A DNA stretch of 64,000 bases from the NCBI GenBank assembly GCA_035294265.1, contig DATGLK010000044.1, positions 1 through 64,000 of the forward strand, given 5' to 3'. Below the pieces are notes generated by a model. It was not told the origin of the DNA. It saw only the letters and a list, made by a program, of their open reading frames with translations, and did no database searches. This document shows positions 7,542 to 16,623 of this stretch, one piece after another. The first letter of the stretch is position 1; each line of letters begins with the position of its first letter. The DNA is from Candidatus Binataceae bacterium. Lineage in GTDB: Bacteria; Desulfobacterota; Binatia; Binatales; Binataceae. Position numbers and translations under genes: made by a program.

Positions 7542-8858
7542 CTAAACGGAGCCGATTCGCCCCTCCCCCACCGCCAAGCCAGTCCACGCCGGCGCCGGAA
7601 TCCGGTCGTGTCCAGCGGCCGGAAAGACCAGCATCCCCAACAATCCGCTGAATACGAAGGCACCCGCGGCCAACTCGAAACCCAGCACATAACTGTGGCT
7701 GAGATCCAGCAGCTTGCCCACGGCGTAGGGGCCACAACCCTGGCCGAATGACCCGGCCAGGGTCACGATTCCCATCAGCGTGCCGTAGCTTCGACGCCCC
7801 TGGCTTTGCGCCAGCATCACCGGCAACACCACGTTGGTTCCCATGAAGATGCCCCAGAGCAGGACGTAGGCGACCACCGGAGCTATTCCAAATGACAAAT
7901 GGCGCGCCATCAAAAGCGCGATTACGCCGCCGGCAATCAGAATAAAGCCGACGAGCAACGTCGGCTTGGTTCCACAACGATCGCTGACAGCGCCCATCAG
8001 GATTGATCCAGGGCCAAGCAGAAAAGCCTTGGCTCCGAAGATCGCCGCCGCGGTGGTTGCCGCGTAGCCGACACTGATGAGATATGGGATGGTATGGAAA
8101 TAAACCGCGCCGACGCCCGCCATGTAGAAATAGTTTACCGCCACCAGCAACCAGAAGCTGAACGTGCGCAGCGCCGCACCGACCTCGAGGCCGGGCAGAG
8201 CAGCATTAGGAATTGAGCCGGCTTGGGTCGATGAGGGGTGGGCCGCCCGTCGGCCGAAGGAGTCGGGCCATACGCGAAAACCGGCGGGGGTGCTCCTGAC
8301 CAGGAACAAACCGATCGGTGCGGCAACAAAAAGCATCGGCAAACCCACCGTGGTCATCGCTACCCGCCATCCGGCATGAAGCACAACGCCGGTGGCGAGC
8401 CGTGGCGCCATGGCGAGGCCAAGCGACATGCCGGCGGTCAGGATACCGATCGCCAGGGCGAAGCGATGGGAGAACCAGTTGGCCGCCACCACTGCCATCG
8501 GGACGTGAGTGGCAAGCGCGGTTCCAGCACCGATCATGGCATAGCACAACACCATCGCGGACAGTGAGCTGCAGCGGGCCGCAGCCACGAAGCCGCTGCC
8601 GGCCAAGGCCGCGCCGGCTGCCACGATCAGGCCGGCGTCGAAGCGATCAAGCAGATAGCCGGCCAGCACGGACACTAAACCCAACAGCAATTCGCAGGAG
8701 CTGGCCAATTCGGAGACCTGGGCATGGGACCAGCCAAACTGACGGATGAGAGGATTGAAAAAGACCCCGAGGGTGCTGATGCTGGGACCGAAGAGAAAAA
8801 TTTCCGCAATCGTCAGGCTGATCAGCACGGTATAGGCGCGCCCTCGCTCGGCTGACAT
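7542..8858 (-). CDS. MFS transporter
   Basis: This gene encodes 438 residues with 12 predicted membrane helices. The N-terminal half contains FNPLIRQFGWSHAQVSELAS and the A-motif region GYLLDRFDAGLIVAAGA, similar to the monocarboxylate/oxalate-formate-type branch of the major facilitator superfamily. A cytoplasmic loop of about 40 residues separates the halves, and a second A-like motif (GAVSDRCGTKPTLLVG) follows. The start is set at 8858 because AAGGAGG lies 7 bases upstream. The substrate is unknown. It is 42 bases downstream of the slipin gene on the same strand. Confidence 0.88.
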   Translation of the reverse strand: MSAERGRAYTVLISLTIAEIFLFGPSISTLGVFFNPLIRQFGWSHAQVSELASSCELLLGLVSVLAGYLLDRFDAGLIVAAGAALAGSGFVAAARCSSLSAMVLCYAMIGAGTALATHVPMAVVAANWFSHRFALAIGILTAGMSLGLAMAPRLATGVVLHAGWRVAMTTVGLPMLFVAAPIGLFLVRSTPAGFRVWPDSFGRRAAHPSSTQAGSIPNAALPGLEVGAALRTFSFWLLVAVNYFYMAGVGAVYFHTIPYLISVGYAATTAAAIFGAKAFLLGPGSILMGAVSDRCGTKPTLLVGFILIAGGVIALLMARHLSFGIAPVVAYVLLWGIFMGTNVVLPVMLAQSQGRRSYGTLMGIVTLAGSFGQGCGPYAVGKLLDLSHSYVLGFELAAGAFVFSGLLGMLVFPAAGHDRIPAPAWTGLAVGEGRIGSV

Positions 8859-8900
8859 CAATGGCCCTCCTTCATCGGGCACCCGCGGCGCCGAAGAGCG

Positions 8901-9680
8901 TTACTTGGTCCGGGAGCCGTTATCGCCGTCGCTGGCGCGGCGGGCGGCCAAGAACGGCTCGATCAAATCGAGAGGAAGGGGAAAGACCGTGGTGGAATTA
9001 CGATCGGTTGCAATCTCGGCCAGGGTCTGCAGATAGCGCAGTTGCAAGGTAAGCGGATTTTGGGCCATGACTGCGGCCGCTTCAGCCAAGCGCTGGGAGG
9101 CTTGGAACTCACCCTCGGCAGCGATAATCTTGGCCCTCCGCTCACGCTCAGCCTCCGCCTGGGCCGCGATCGCGCGCTGCATATCCTGGGGTAGATCGAT
9201 GTTCTTGAGTTCAACCATTACCACCTTGATACCCCAGGGCTCGGTTTGGGAATCGACAATGGCTTGAATGCGGGCGTTGAGTTTTTCGCGTTGGCCGAGC
9301 AGATCGTCGAGGTCGGTTTGGCCGCCGACCGAGCGCAAAGTGGTTTGCGCCAGTTGGAGCGTGGCAAACAGGTAATTTTCCACCTCGACCACCGCGCGTG
9401 AAGGCTCGACAACGCGGAAATATAGCACTGCGCTTACTTTGACGGTGACATTATCATGAGTGATGACATCCTGGGGCGGAATCTCCAAGGTCACGGTGCG
9501 CAGGTCGATTCGCTGTATCCGCTCGATTCCAGGGATGATAAAAACCACACCCGGGCCACGATGTGGCAGCAGGCGTCCCAACCGAAAGACCACCCCGCGC
9601 TCGTACTCGCGCAAGACGTTGATGCCGCTGAAGAGGATCATAACCGCGATCGCGACTACCACGATAACTGCCAATGGCAT
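8901..9680 (-). CDS. Slipin (SPFH/stomatin family membrane protein)
   Basis: This gene encodes 259 residues: one N-terminal membrane helix ([19 protein letters not shown]), then an SPFH domain with [32 protein letters not shown] and [19 protein letters not shown], then a helical stalk rich in Ala and Glu. Slipins form membrane microdomain scaffolds. The ATG at 9680 follows GGAGG at a 6-base distance. The NfeD gene lies directly upstream, which is the well-known slipin-NfeD (p-stomatin operon) pairing in which NfeD cleaves its partner near the C-terminus. Confidence 0.93.
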   Translation of the reverse strand: MPLAVIVVVAIAVMILFSGINVLREYERGVVFRLGRLLPHRGPGVVFIIPGIERIQRIDLRTVTLEIPPQDVITHDNVTVKVSAVLYFRVVEPSRAVVEVENYLFATLQLAQTTLRSVGGQTDLDDLLGQREKLNARIQAIVDSQTEPWGIKVVMVELKNIDLPQDMQRAIAAQAEAERERRAKIIAAEGEFQASQRLAEAAAVMAQNPLTLQLRYLQTLAEIATDRNSTTVFPLPLDLIEPFLAARRASDGDNGSRTK

Positions 9681-9780
9681 GACAAACCTCCGCCTGATAG
9701 CGCGCCAGCGCGAGAAAAGGCCGGCTGCGAGGGTTAGTATTCCAGATAGCGCGGGTTCACAAGCCGGCGGCGGTGGGGTC

Positions 9781-11106
9781 TCACCTGCCCGGAGGGCGCA
9801 GAACATTGGCCGCAGCCGGCTTGACTGTCAATTCCAGGCCGTCAATCGCGATGACCTGAACCTGGGCGCCTGCGGCCAGGTCACAATCGCTGAGCGCCCG
9901 CCAGAGCTCCCCCCGAAGCGTGACCCAGCCAGGGTGACCCGCCACGATCGCCTGGCAGACCTCACCCACCTCACCGACCATCGCCTCGGGTCCGGTGCGC
10001 GGAGGGCGACGTCGTTGGCTCAAGCTCCAACTCAACAGCAGCACGACTATCAGGAGCACAGCCGCGCCGGCGGCGATTACCCCACGGCCGATCAGCAGAT
10101 CGCTGCGCGCCGGATCGATGAGAAACATGGCGCCAAGCAAAAAAGCGATTAACCCACCCGCACCCATCACGCCGTAAGTGGGAACAAAGGCCTCCGCGCC
10201 CAGAAGCGCCAAGCCTAGGATCAACAGCAGAGCGCCGATCAGGTTGATGGGAAGAATCGACAAACCGGCCAAAGCCATAAACAAGCAGACGGCACCGACG
10301 ATTCCGGGGGCAAAAAGACCCGGATGGGCAAATTCTAGATACAAGCCCACCAATCCCGCCATCAGCAGAAGATAAACCAAGTCAGGATCGGCCAGCTTAT
10401 CTAGCAAGCTCTCGGGAAAAGTCATCGTGCGGCGGATTATTGGAACCCCAGTCAGTAACAGCACCTGAGTTGAGCCGTCAACCTCGACCCGCCGACCACT
10501 GGCCTTGAACATAAGGTCAGGAAGGTCGCGGGCGATTATATCGATCACGTGCAAGGCCAGCGCTTCCTCAGCGCTGGCCGCCACACTGCCGCGTACCGCC
10601 TGCTCGACCCAGGTTTGGTTGCGGCCTCGGCGCAGCGCGATGCTGCGCGCCATTGCGGCGGTGAAGTTCTCCAATTTGCGCCCCTCCACTCCACCCGGCG
10701 CGTTACCATTGGGCTGCACCGGATGGGCCGCGCCGATCGAAGTTCCCGGCGCCATCGCGGCGAGATTGGCCGCCAAGGTAATGAACATGCCGGCGGAAGC
10801 GGCGGCGGCACCCGGCGGCGCGACATAGACGATCACAGGCAAAGGCGCACTCAAAATATCCTTGACGATCGAGTGCATCGAAATCAGCAAACCACCCGGG
10901 GTGTCCAGTTCGATGATCATGGCGCGCGCCTGTCGACGGGCCGCCCACTCGAGACTTTGATGGATAAACTCGGCGCTGGCCGGGTTGATAGTGCCATTGA
11001 TTTGGAGCAGCGCCACTGGTCCCTGGGGTTGGCTCGCGCTCCAAGCCCACCGTGGGCTGAAGAAAAAGAGCACCAACAAAGCGGCGATCGAAATAAGCGC
11101 TTTCAC
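9781..11106 (-). CDS. NfeD-family membrane-bound serine protease (ClpP class)
   Basis: This gene encodes 441 residues. A signal peptide is followed by a ClpP-like protease domain with [11 protein letters not shown], the catalytic serine region [11 protein letters not shown] and [11 protein letters not shown]. Then come four to five membrane helices and a C-terminal OB-fold NfeD domain ([25 protein letters not shown]). The family cleaves stomatin-like partners. The GTG at 11106 is chosen because GGGGAG lies 7 bases upstream and the signal peptide then starts cleanly; a longer frame to 11292 lacks support. It is in an operon with the slipin gene. Confidence 0.92.
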   Translation of the reverse strand: MKALISIAALLVLFFFSPRWAWSASQPQGPVALLQINGTINPASAEFIHQSLEWAARRQARAMIIELDTPGGLLISMHSIVKDILSAPLPVIVYVAPPGAAAASAGMFITLAANLAAMAPGTSIGAAHPVQPNGNAPGGVEGRKLENFTAAMARSIALRRGRNQTWVEQAVRGSVAASAEEALALHVIDIIARDLPDLMFKASGRRVEVDGSTQVLLLTGVPIIRRTMTFPESLLDKLADPDLVYLLLMAGLVGLYLEFAHPGLFAPGIVGAVCLFMALAGLSILPINLIGALLLILGLALLGAEAFVPTYGVMGAGGLIAFLLGAMFLIDPARSDLLIGRGVIAAGAAVLLIVVLLLSWSLSQRRRPPRTGPEAMVGEVGEVCQAIVAGHPGWVTLRGELWRALSDCDLAAGAQVQVIAIDGLELTVKPAAANVLRPPGR

Positions 11107-11606
11107 GCTGAGACTCCCCGCAAGCTGGCTGGCGACATGGCTATCCCTATGCTTACCGGTCCTACCTGTCGTCTTCCCGCAAGAGCAATAAATATACGAT
11201 GGCGCTACCTTCCCGGTTAAGGGGCGTGCACGATGGCTGTCACGATTCGTGCAGCCAAACTTTCTTACGGTCGGCAAGCGCCACCGGAACACTACGGTTC
11301 AATCCATATCAGCTTCCATCCATCGTTGAGTAAGCAGCGTGTGCTCCGCTCATGAAATCTCCCTGGATCGGTCGGCATCTTCCCTGTTCCAAGGCTAATC
11401 ATGTAGGAATCGCGTATGGGCGGACACCCGCTCATGGAGAATCGAAGACCACGCCGCCGCGAACTATTCGTTCAGCGCACCCAGTCAACTTGGCGTGAGA
11501 GCAAAACTACATCTTCAAGAATAGGAATTAGAAGTCGCGAAAAACCCGCGGCCCGGGCACGAGGCAGTTCTTGGGGTCGGAAGGGTCAGGGTTACCCAAC
11601 CACCTG
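11107..11606. other. Gene-free stretch between nfeD and the uracil-DNA glycosylase gene
   Basis: About 500 bases with no convincing coding region. It must hold the promoter of the nfeD-slipin operon. A short inverted repeat (GCACGA / TCGTGC) lies near 11226-11253. Small frames here lack ribosome-binding sites and recognisable composition. Confidence 0.5.
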
Positions 11607-12407
11607 TTAGGTGGATAGTCGGCCGGCGCCATTCAATTTAAGCGCGCGCATTACTTCTTGGACATCCGCCCATACCAACCGCTTGTCGCCCGGGTTGCGC
11701 AGCAGGTAGGCGGGATGGAACGTCGGCATGAATGGTATGTCTTGCACGCGCTGCCAGTGCCCGCGAAGTTTGCCGATCGGGGTTTTGGTGTTGAGCAGCG
11801 CGTGCACCGCAAAGGTTCCCAAGCCGACGATAACCTCGGGTTTTACCAGAGCGATTTGCCGCCACAAAAAGGGCTGGCAGGCCGCGACTTCGTCAGGTTC
11901 GGGATTGCGGTTGCCCGGCGGACGACATTTGATCACATTGCAAATGTAGACCTCGGTCCGCTTGAGGCGCATTCCTCGTTCGATGATATCGGTCAGGAGC
12001 TGACCCGCGCGCCCCACGAATGGCTCGCCCTGTGCGTCTTCGTCGGCGCCCGGCGCCTCGCCCACGAACATCAAGCGAGCCTTGGGATCGCCGACTCCGA
12101 ACACCAGATGGGTACGACCCGAATGCAGCTTGCATCGGCGGCAATCGCCAATAAAGGAGCGCAGCGCGGTCAAATCGACGCTCTCTCCCAGCCCAGGGTA
12201 ATAAGAGGTAAGCAAATCCTGTGCGCCCGACCGTGTGGTTGGGGCAGCGGGAGTGGCCGCGGCGACGTGGGCGATCGAGGTCGTCAATGGCTTGGCAGGC
12301 GCAGTACGTGGCGCAGGCAATCCCTCCAGCCCTTCCTCGAGCAACTGCTCGGCGTAATCACGAATCGAATCGATGATCAACTGGCGAGAGTGTGGCAAAT
12401 CGCTCAT
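11607..12407 (-). CDS. Type 4 uracil-DNA glycosylase (4Fe-4S)
   Basis: This gene encodes 266 residues. After a Pro/Ala-rich N-terminal linker of about 85 residues comes the family 4 UDG domain: CRRCKL (first cluster cysteines), [20 protein letters not shown] (active-site motif), [19 protein letters not shown] and the C-terminal [13 protein letters not shown]. The enzyme removes uracil from DNA at the start of base-excision repair. The N-terminal extension resembles that of DNA polymerase-related UDGs in other bacteria. The ATG at 12407 is preferred over 12419 because AAGG precedes it at good spacing. Confidence 0.93.
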   Translation of the reverse strand: MSDLPHSRQLIIDSIRDYAEQLLEEGLEGLPAPRTAPAKPLTTSIAHVAAATPAAPTTRSGAQDLLTSYYPGLGESVDLTALRSFIGDCRRCKLHSGRTHLVFGVGDPKARLMFVGEAPGADEDAQGEPFVGRAGQLLTDIIERGMRLKRTEVYICNVIKCRPPGNRNPEPDEVAACQPFLWRQIALVKPEVIVGLGTFAVHALLNTKTPIGKLRGHWQRVQDIPFMPTFHPAYLLRNPGDKRLVWADVQEVMRALKLNGAGRLST

Positions 12408-12501
12408 CGCAACCTTCATTTCCTGACCGAGCCTGAAGATTCACAGCTCCGCTACAAACCAAGCGCCATTCGAAAGCGAGCACCCAAAACCGTGGTCCCA
12501 G

Positions 12502-13740
12502 TCAGCGGGACAGGGCTCGCACCGCATCGGCGCGGTGCTGTGCCGTTTCCGCCTTCATCTTCGCGACTCGGTCCAGGATCAGGTTGGCTACCTCGTCCTT
12601 GCTCAGCTTGGGATGGGGTTCTACGCGCCCGCTGGGGTCGATCAAAGTGACGATATTGGTGTCCACGGCAAAGCCGGCACCCTCGGCGGTGACGTCGTTG
12701 GCGACGATCAAATCGAGCTTTTTACGCTGCAGCTTGGCCTGCGCGTTGGCCAGCAGCTCTTCGGTCTCGGCGGCAAAACCGATGATTCGGCGAGTGCCCT
12801 TGCGCGCTGCCAACGCCGGCAGTTGATCGGCAATTGGCTCCAGTTCAAGGCGCCAGCGCGCGGCCCGTTTTTTGATTTTTTGCGTGGCCACCGTCGCCGG
12901 GCGAAAGTCGGCTATCGCCGCCGCCATCACGAGGACTGTGCACCAAGCGAAGTTATCGCTGGTCGCACGCAGCATTTCTTCGGCACTGACCGTCGAAATG
13001 CGCGTCACCGAACCAGGCACGGGCAGCGCCGTGGGGCCCGAAATCAGCCGCACTTCAGCCCCGCGCATCCAAGCCGCACGGGCCAAGGCGTAGCCCATCT
13101 TGCCCGAGGAGCGATTAGAAACGAAGCGCACCGGATCGATCGATTCCTGGGTCGGGCCAGCGCTAATCAGAAGGCGTTGGCCGGCGAGATCGGCCGGAGT
13201 GAGTAAGCGCTCGGCTTCCTCGACAATGGTGGTGGGTTCGCATAAGCGTCCCTGCCCCTCGTAACCACACGCCAGCGGCCCCACCGTAGGCTCAATGACG
13301 GTGACACCTCGCGATACCAAGCGAGCCAGATTCTCCTTGACCGCGGGATGGGCATACATATGAACGTTCATCGCCGGGGCGAAGGCGACAGGGCAGTGGG
13401 CAGCTAAGAGCACCGTGGTAACGAGATCATCTGCGATGCCCAGGGCGGCCTTGGCGATAATATCGGCGGTGGCCGGAGCAATCACAATCAGATCGGCCGA
13501 ATCGGCCAAGCGGATGTGGCCAATTTGCGATTCTTGGCCGAGGTCGAAAGTCTGGCTGGCAACCGGCTTGCCGCTCAAGGTTTGGAGGGTCAGAGGAGTG
13601 ATGAACTGGGCGGCGTTGGGGGTCATCATGACCTGCACGCGAGCCTGGCGAGCCACCAGCAAGCGGATGAGTTCTGCCGCCTTGTAAGCGGCAATGCCCC
13701 CGCTTACGCCCAAGAGGATGTTTTTTTCCGCCAACGCCAT
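12502..13740 (-). CDS. coaBC: Bifunctional phosphopantothenoylcysteine decarboxylase / phosphopantothenate-cysteine ligase
   Basis: This gene encodes 412 residues. The N-terminal CoaC domain has GVSGGIAAYKAAELIRLL, APAMNVHMY and the substrate-flap motif GPLACGYEGQGRL with its catalytic Cys. The C-terminal CoaB domain has SAGPTQESIDPVRFVSNRSS and VANDV. The two domains turn 4'-phosphopantothenate into 4'-phosphopantetheine for coenzyme A. Length and domain order are normal. It lies 94 bases upstream of the UDG gene on the same strand. Confidence 0.97.
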   Translation of the reverse strand: MALAEKNILLGVSGGIAAYKAAELIRLLVARQARVQVMMTPNAAQFITPLTLQTLSGKPVASQTFDLGQESQIGHIRLADSADLIVIAPATADIIAKAALGIADDLVTTVLLAAHCPVAFAPAMNVHMYAHPAVKENLARLVSRGVTVIEPTVGPLACGYEGQGRLCEPTTIVEEAERLLTPADLAGQRLLISAGPTQESIDPVRFVSNRSSGKMGYALARAAWMRGAEVRLISGPTALPVPGSVTRISTVSAEEMLRATSDNFAWCTVLVMAAAIADFRPATVATQKIKKRAARWRLELEPIADQLPALAARKGTRRIIGFAAETEELLANAQAKLQRKKLDLIVANDVTAEGAGFAVDTNIVTLIDPSGRVEPHPKLSKDEVANLILDRVAKMKAETAQHRADAVRALSR

Positions 13741-13817
13741 CAGGGATTCGCGGCACTCCCGCTTCTCAACTTTATGCCGCGCGCCGCGGCGCTGACAATC
13801 CGCTGGCGCGGTTTTGC

Positions 13818-14915
13818 TCAGCGCTCGATTTCACCCTTGACGAACAGTTCAACTTGCTGGCGCGCCACGTCATCAGCTAGCTGCCGCGGCGGATGCTTCA
13901 TCGAGTACGCGGAAATGGAATGGAGCGGGCCCCCGATTTTACGGTCTCGCGCCAATTTCACGCAACGTATCACGTCAACCACGATTCCACCGGAATTGGG
14001 CGAATCCTGTACCGACATGCGCAGCTCCAATTCTATCGGAACACCTCCAAAGCCTTCGCCCTCCACCCGCAGAAAGCAGACCTTGTTGTCCTTTTGCCAA
14101 GCTACGTAATCCGAAGGACCGATATGGACATCGTCCGCAGGGAGGGGTTGCGGCAGCACGCTCTGAACGGCAGAGGTCTTGGAGATCCGCTTGGAACCCA
14201 ATCGAGACCGATCGAGCATGTTGAGAAAGTCAGTGTTTCCGCCGGTGTTAAGTTGATAGGTATGGCGCAGCTTGATGCCGCGGTCGGCAAAAATCTTCAT
14301 GATGGCGCGATGCAGAATAGTCGCGCCCAGTTGCGATTTGACGTCGTCTCCTACCACTGGAATATGACGGCGGGTAAATTCGTGCGCCCAGTTTTCATCG
14401 GAGACGATGAAGACCGGGATACAATTGACCAAGCTAACGCCGGTAGCTAGGCAGGCACGCGCATAGCGTTCCACCGCCTTTTGACTGCCGACAGGCAGGT
14501 AGCACAGCAGCACCTCGGCGCCGGTATCGCGCAGATGGCGCTCGATATCGACAGCCGGCTGGTTAACCGGAACAAAGGTGCGCTCCGGGGGATAGTCGGC
14601 CATATGGGGCGCAACCCCATCAAGTTGCTCACCCATTGCCACGGTTACCCCGTAACGGGGCAGATCGCGCCAGATGGTGACGGTGTTATTCGGCAGGGCG
14701 AAACACGCCTCTTCCAAGGGACGACCGACCTTTCGCTCATCGATATCAAAGGCGCAGGCCACTTCGATGTCGCTGGGCAGGTAGCCGCCCAAGTTGTAAT
14801 GCATCAGGCCGACAGGCGGGACCTGCGGGTTGGCATGTCTATAGAATTCTATCCCTTGCAAGAGGGCAGAGGCACAGTTGCCCACGCCCGCAATCGCTAT
14901 CCTAATTTTAGCCAT
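13818..14915 (-). CDS. ino1: Inositol-3-phosphate synthase (Ino1-type)
   Basis: This gene encodes 365 residues, matching the short prokaryotic myo-inositol-1-phosphate synthases. The NAD-binding motif IAGVGNCASALLQG is at the N-terminus. Further conserved blocks are GDDVKSQLGATILHR, YQLNTGGNTDFLNM and DYVAWQKDNKVCFLRVEGEGFGG. The enzyme converts glucose 6-phosphate to inositol 3-phosphate, the entry to inositol lipids and solutes. The spacing from coaBC is 77 bases. Its presence does not point to actinobacteria by itself, as several Gram-negative lineages carry it. Confidence 0.94.
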   Translation of the reverse strand: MAKIRIAIAGVGNCASALLQGIEFYRHANPQVPPVGLMHYNLGGYLPSDIEVACAFDIDERKVGRPLEEACFALPNNTVTIWRDLPRYGVTVAMGEQLDGVAPHMADYPPERTFVPVNQPAVDIERHLRDTGAEVLLCYLPVGSQKAVERYARACLATGVSLVNCIPVFIVSDENWAHEFTRRHIPVVGDDVKSQLGATILHRAIMKIFADRGIKLRHTYQLNTGGNTDFLNMLDRSRLGSKRISKTSAVQSVLPQPLPADDVHIGPSDYVAWQKDNKVCFLRVEGEGFGGVPIELELRMSVQDSPNSGGIVVDVIRCVKLARDRKIGGPLHSISAYSMKHPPRQLADDVARQQVELFVKGEIER

Positions 14916-15044
14916 CGTGGATCGCTCAGCTCCAAACCCCCTCCCCTTGCGCCCTAGGATTCAGCGCCCAACTGCTTGACCCCAGGGCAAAGGCTGCCCC
15001 ATCAAAAGGGCTCACCCAGCGCAGACAGTTTGCTGGCATAGCGC

Positions 15045-15377
15045 TCATTTACGAAAGCGCGAGGGAAAGCCCGGCGTGAAATTGCGCTCCGAGTGGAGTT
15101 GGCGGGCCCGTTCGATCAAAACCGCCTCGCTCTCCGGGTTGTTCGGGTCTGGAATGCAGCAATCAACCGGGCAGACCCGAGCGCACTGCTCGACTTCGAA
15201 AAAACCCACGCACTCCGTGCACTTATCCGCCACGATATAAAAAATATCCTGCACTGGCGCAGGGTGGCGCACCCCACCGAGCTCCCATTCGTGACCACCT
15301 TCATAAATTGCAACATTGGGGCACTCGCGCGCGCAGGCACCGCAATTGATGCATTCTTCGGTGATGATGGTCGCCAT
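15045..15377 (-). CDS. Ferredoxin, 2x[4Fe-4S], YfhL type
   Basis: This gene encodes 110 residues. The first cluster motif is CINCGACARECP near the N-terminus. The second is CTECVGFFEVEQCARVCPVDCC, with the expanded spacing typical of the YfhL/Alvin-type ferredoxins. About 30 residues follow the second cluster. It would carry low-potential electrons in the cytoplasm; the partner is unknown. It stands between ino1 and mrp on the same strand, with about 110-130 bases on each side. Confidence 0.93.
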   Translation of the reverse strand: MATIITEECINCGACARECPNVAIYEGGHEWELGGVRHPAPVQDIFYIVADKCTECVGFFEVEQCARVCPVDCCIPDPNNPESEAVLIERARQLHSERNFTPGFPSRFRK

Positions 15378-15489
15378 CAGCTCGCGAACGCTGATCCCAC
15401 CGTTGGCGGAAGCATAAGTGGAGTTAGCCTAATCAATTGGAAGCCAACAATAGCGGCTAGCCACAAATGCAGCAAGCGACAAAGGCCTC

Positions 15490-16533
15490 TCAAGGGAGGG
15501 TCTCTATCAGTTGTCGAGCAATTTGCGCAAAACCCCGGCTCAAGGCATGGTCTGGCTGATCGAGCACGAGCGGAGTACCTCGATCGCCCGTTTCCCCCAC
15601 CGACAGGTCCAAGGGAAGAGTTCCAAGCAATGGGACTCCCTCCTGCGCCGCCATTCGCGCCCCACCCCCGCTACCGAAAATCGGCTCACTTTCGCCGCAT
15701 TGGGGACAAACAAAACCGCTCATATTCTCGATCACGCCCAGGATTGGGCAGTGAACTTGATGGAACATGCGAACTGCCCGCATCGCATCCAGCAAGGCCA
15801 AGTCTTGCGGGGTGGTCACGATCACGGCACCGTCGAGCGCCACCAATTGGGCCAGGGTCAACTGAGCGTCGCCGGTTCCGGGAGGTAAATCCACGATCAG
15901 ATAATCCAATTCGCCCCATGAGGTTTGCTGAAGAAACTGTCGGACGGCACTCATTACCATCGGCCCGCGCCAAATTACCGGCGCACGCTCGGTGAGGAAA
16001 AAGGCCATCGAAATCAGCTTGATTCCATGGCGCTCCACCGGGTAAAAGCGCTCGGGACCGGCACTGCGCGGCCGCTCGGCCATGGCATCGAACATCAGGC
16101 CCATCGAAGGGCCATAGATATCGGCGTCCAGCAGTCCCACCGCCAGCCCCCTAGCGGCCAAGGCTAGCGAGAGATTGGCGGCCACGGTAGATTTTCCCAC
16201 ACCGCCCTTGCCACTGGCAATTGCAATCACGTGCCGCACCCCGGCTAAGCGCATTCGGCCGGTTTTTTCGCCTAGCTCCGCTTCCATCCGGCGCACTCTC
16301 AGCGCTATCGGGGCCAAGCCGCGCTGCCGGCTCAGCCGCGCCTCGACGGTTGCGGCTAGCTCCCGCATCAGGGTGTCGTTTTCCGTCGCCTGGCGCAGGG
16401 TGATGACGAAACCGCCGCGCTCCTGGGGTGCTATGTCCTCGACGATGCCCAGCGTGACGATATCGTGCTCGTAGCCCGGATAAGGTACTTGGCGAAGCGC
16501 TTGGAGGATCGTGTCAGCTCTTGAATCAGTCAC
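15490..16533 (-). CDS. mrp: Mrp/NBP35-family iron-sulfur cluster carrier ATPase
   Basis: This gene encodes 347 residues. An N-terminal MIP18/DUF59-like domain (ILQALRQVPYPGYEHDIVTL) is followed by the deviant Walker A motif GKGGVGKS at about 108-115, LLDADIYGPSMG, LIVDLPPGTGD and a C-terminal CPQC pair (in SGFVCPQCG) that would hold a bridging 4Fe-4S cluster. The family transfers Fe-S clusters to apoproteins. The start is a GTG. The window encodes many Fe-S and heme proteins, and a ferredoxin gene follows immediately. Confidence 0.95.
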   Translation of the reverse strand: MTDSRADTILQALRQVPYPGYEHDIVTLGIVEDIAPQERGGFVITLRQATENDTLMRELAATVEARLSRQRGLAPIALRVRRMEAELGEKTGRMRLAGVRHVIAIASGKGGVGKSTVAANLSLALAARGLAVGLLDADIYGPSMGLMFDAMAERPRSAGPERFYPVERHGIKLISMAFFLTERAPVIWRGPMVMSAVRQFLQQTSWGELDYLIVDLPPGTGDAQLTLAQLVALDGAVIVTTPQDLALLDAMRAVRMFHQVHCPILGVIENMSGFVCPQCGESEPIFGSGGGARMAAQEGVPLLGTLPLDLSVGETGDRGTPLVLDQPDHALSRGFAQIARQLIETLP

Positions 16534-16623
16534 CGAACTGATTATGGCAGAGGCTCTACCGGGGCGGAAGGCGCGCCGGCCAGGAACCGATAGGCTCCTA
16601 GCCGGCTAAAATCTCACCTAATC

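Noticed and set aside
11658-12650. 330-codon plus-strand open frame
   Set aside because: It is antisense to the uracil-DNA glycosylase and the end of coaBC, both clear genes.
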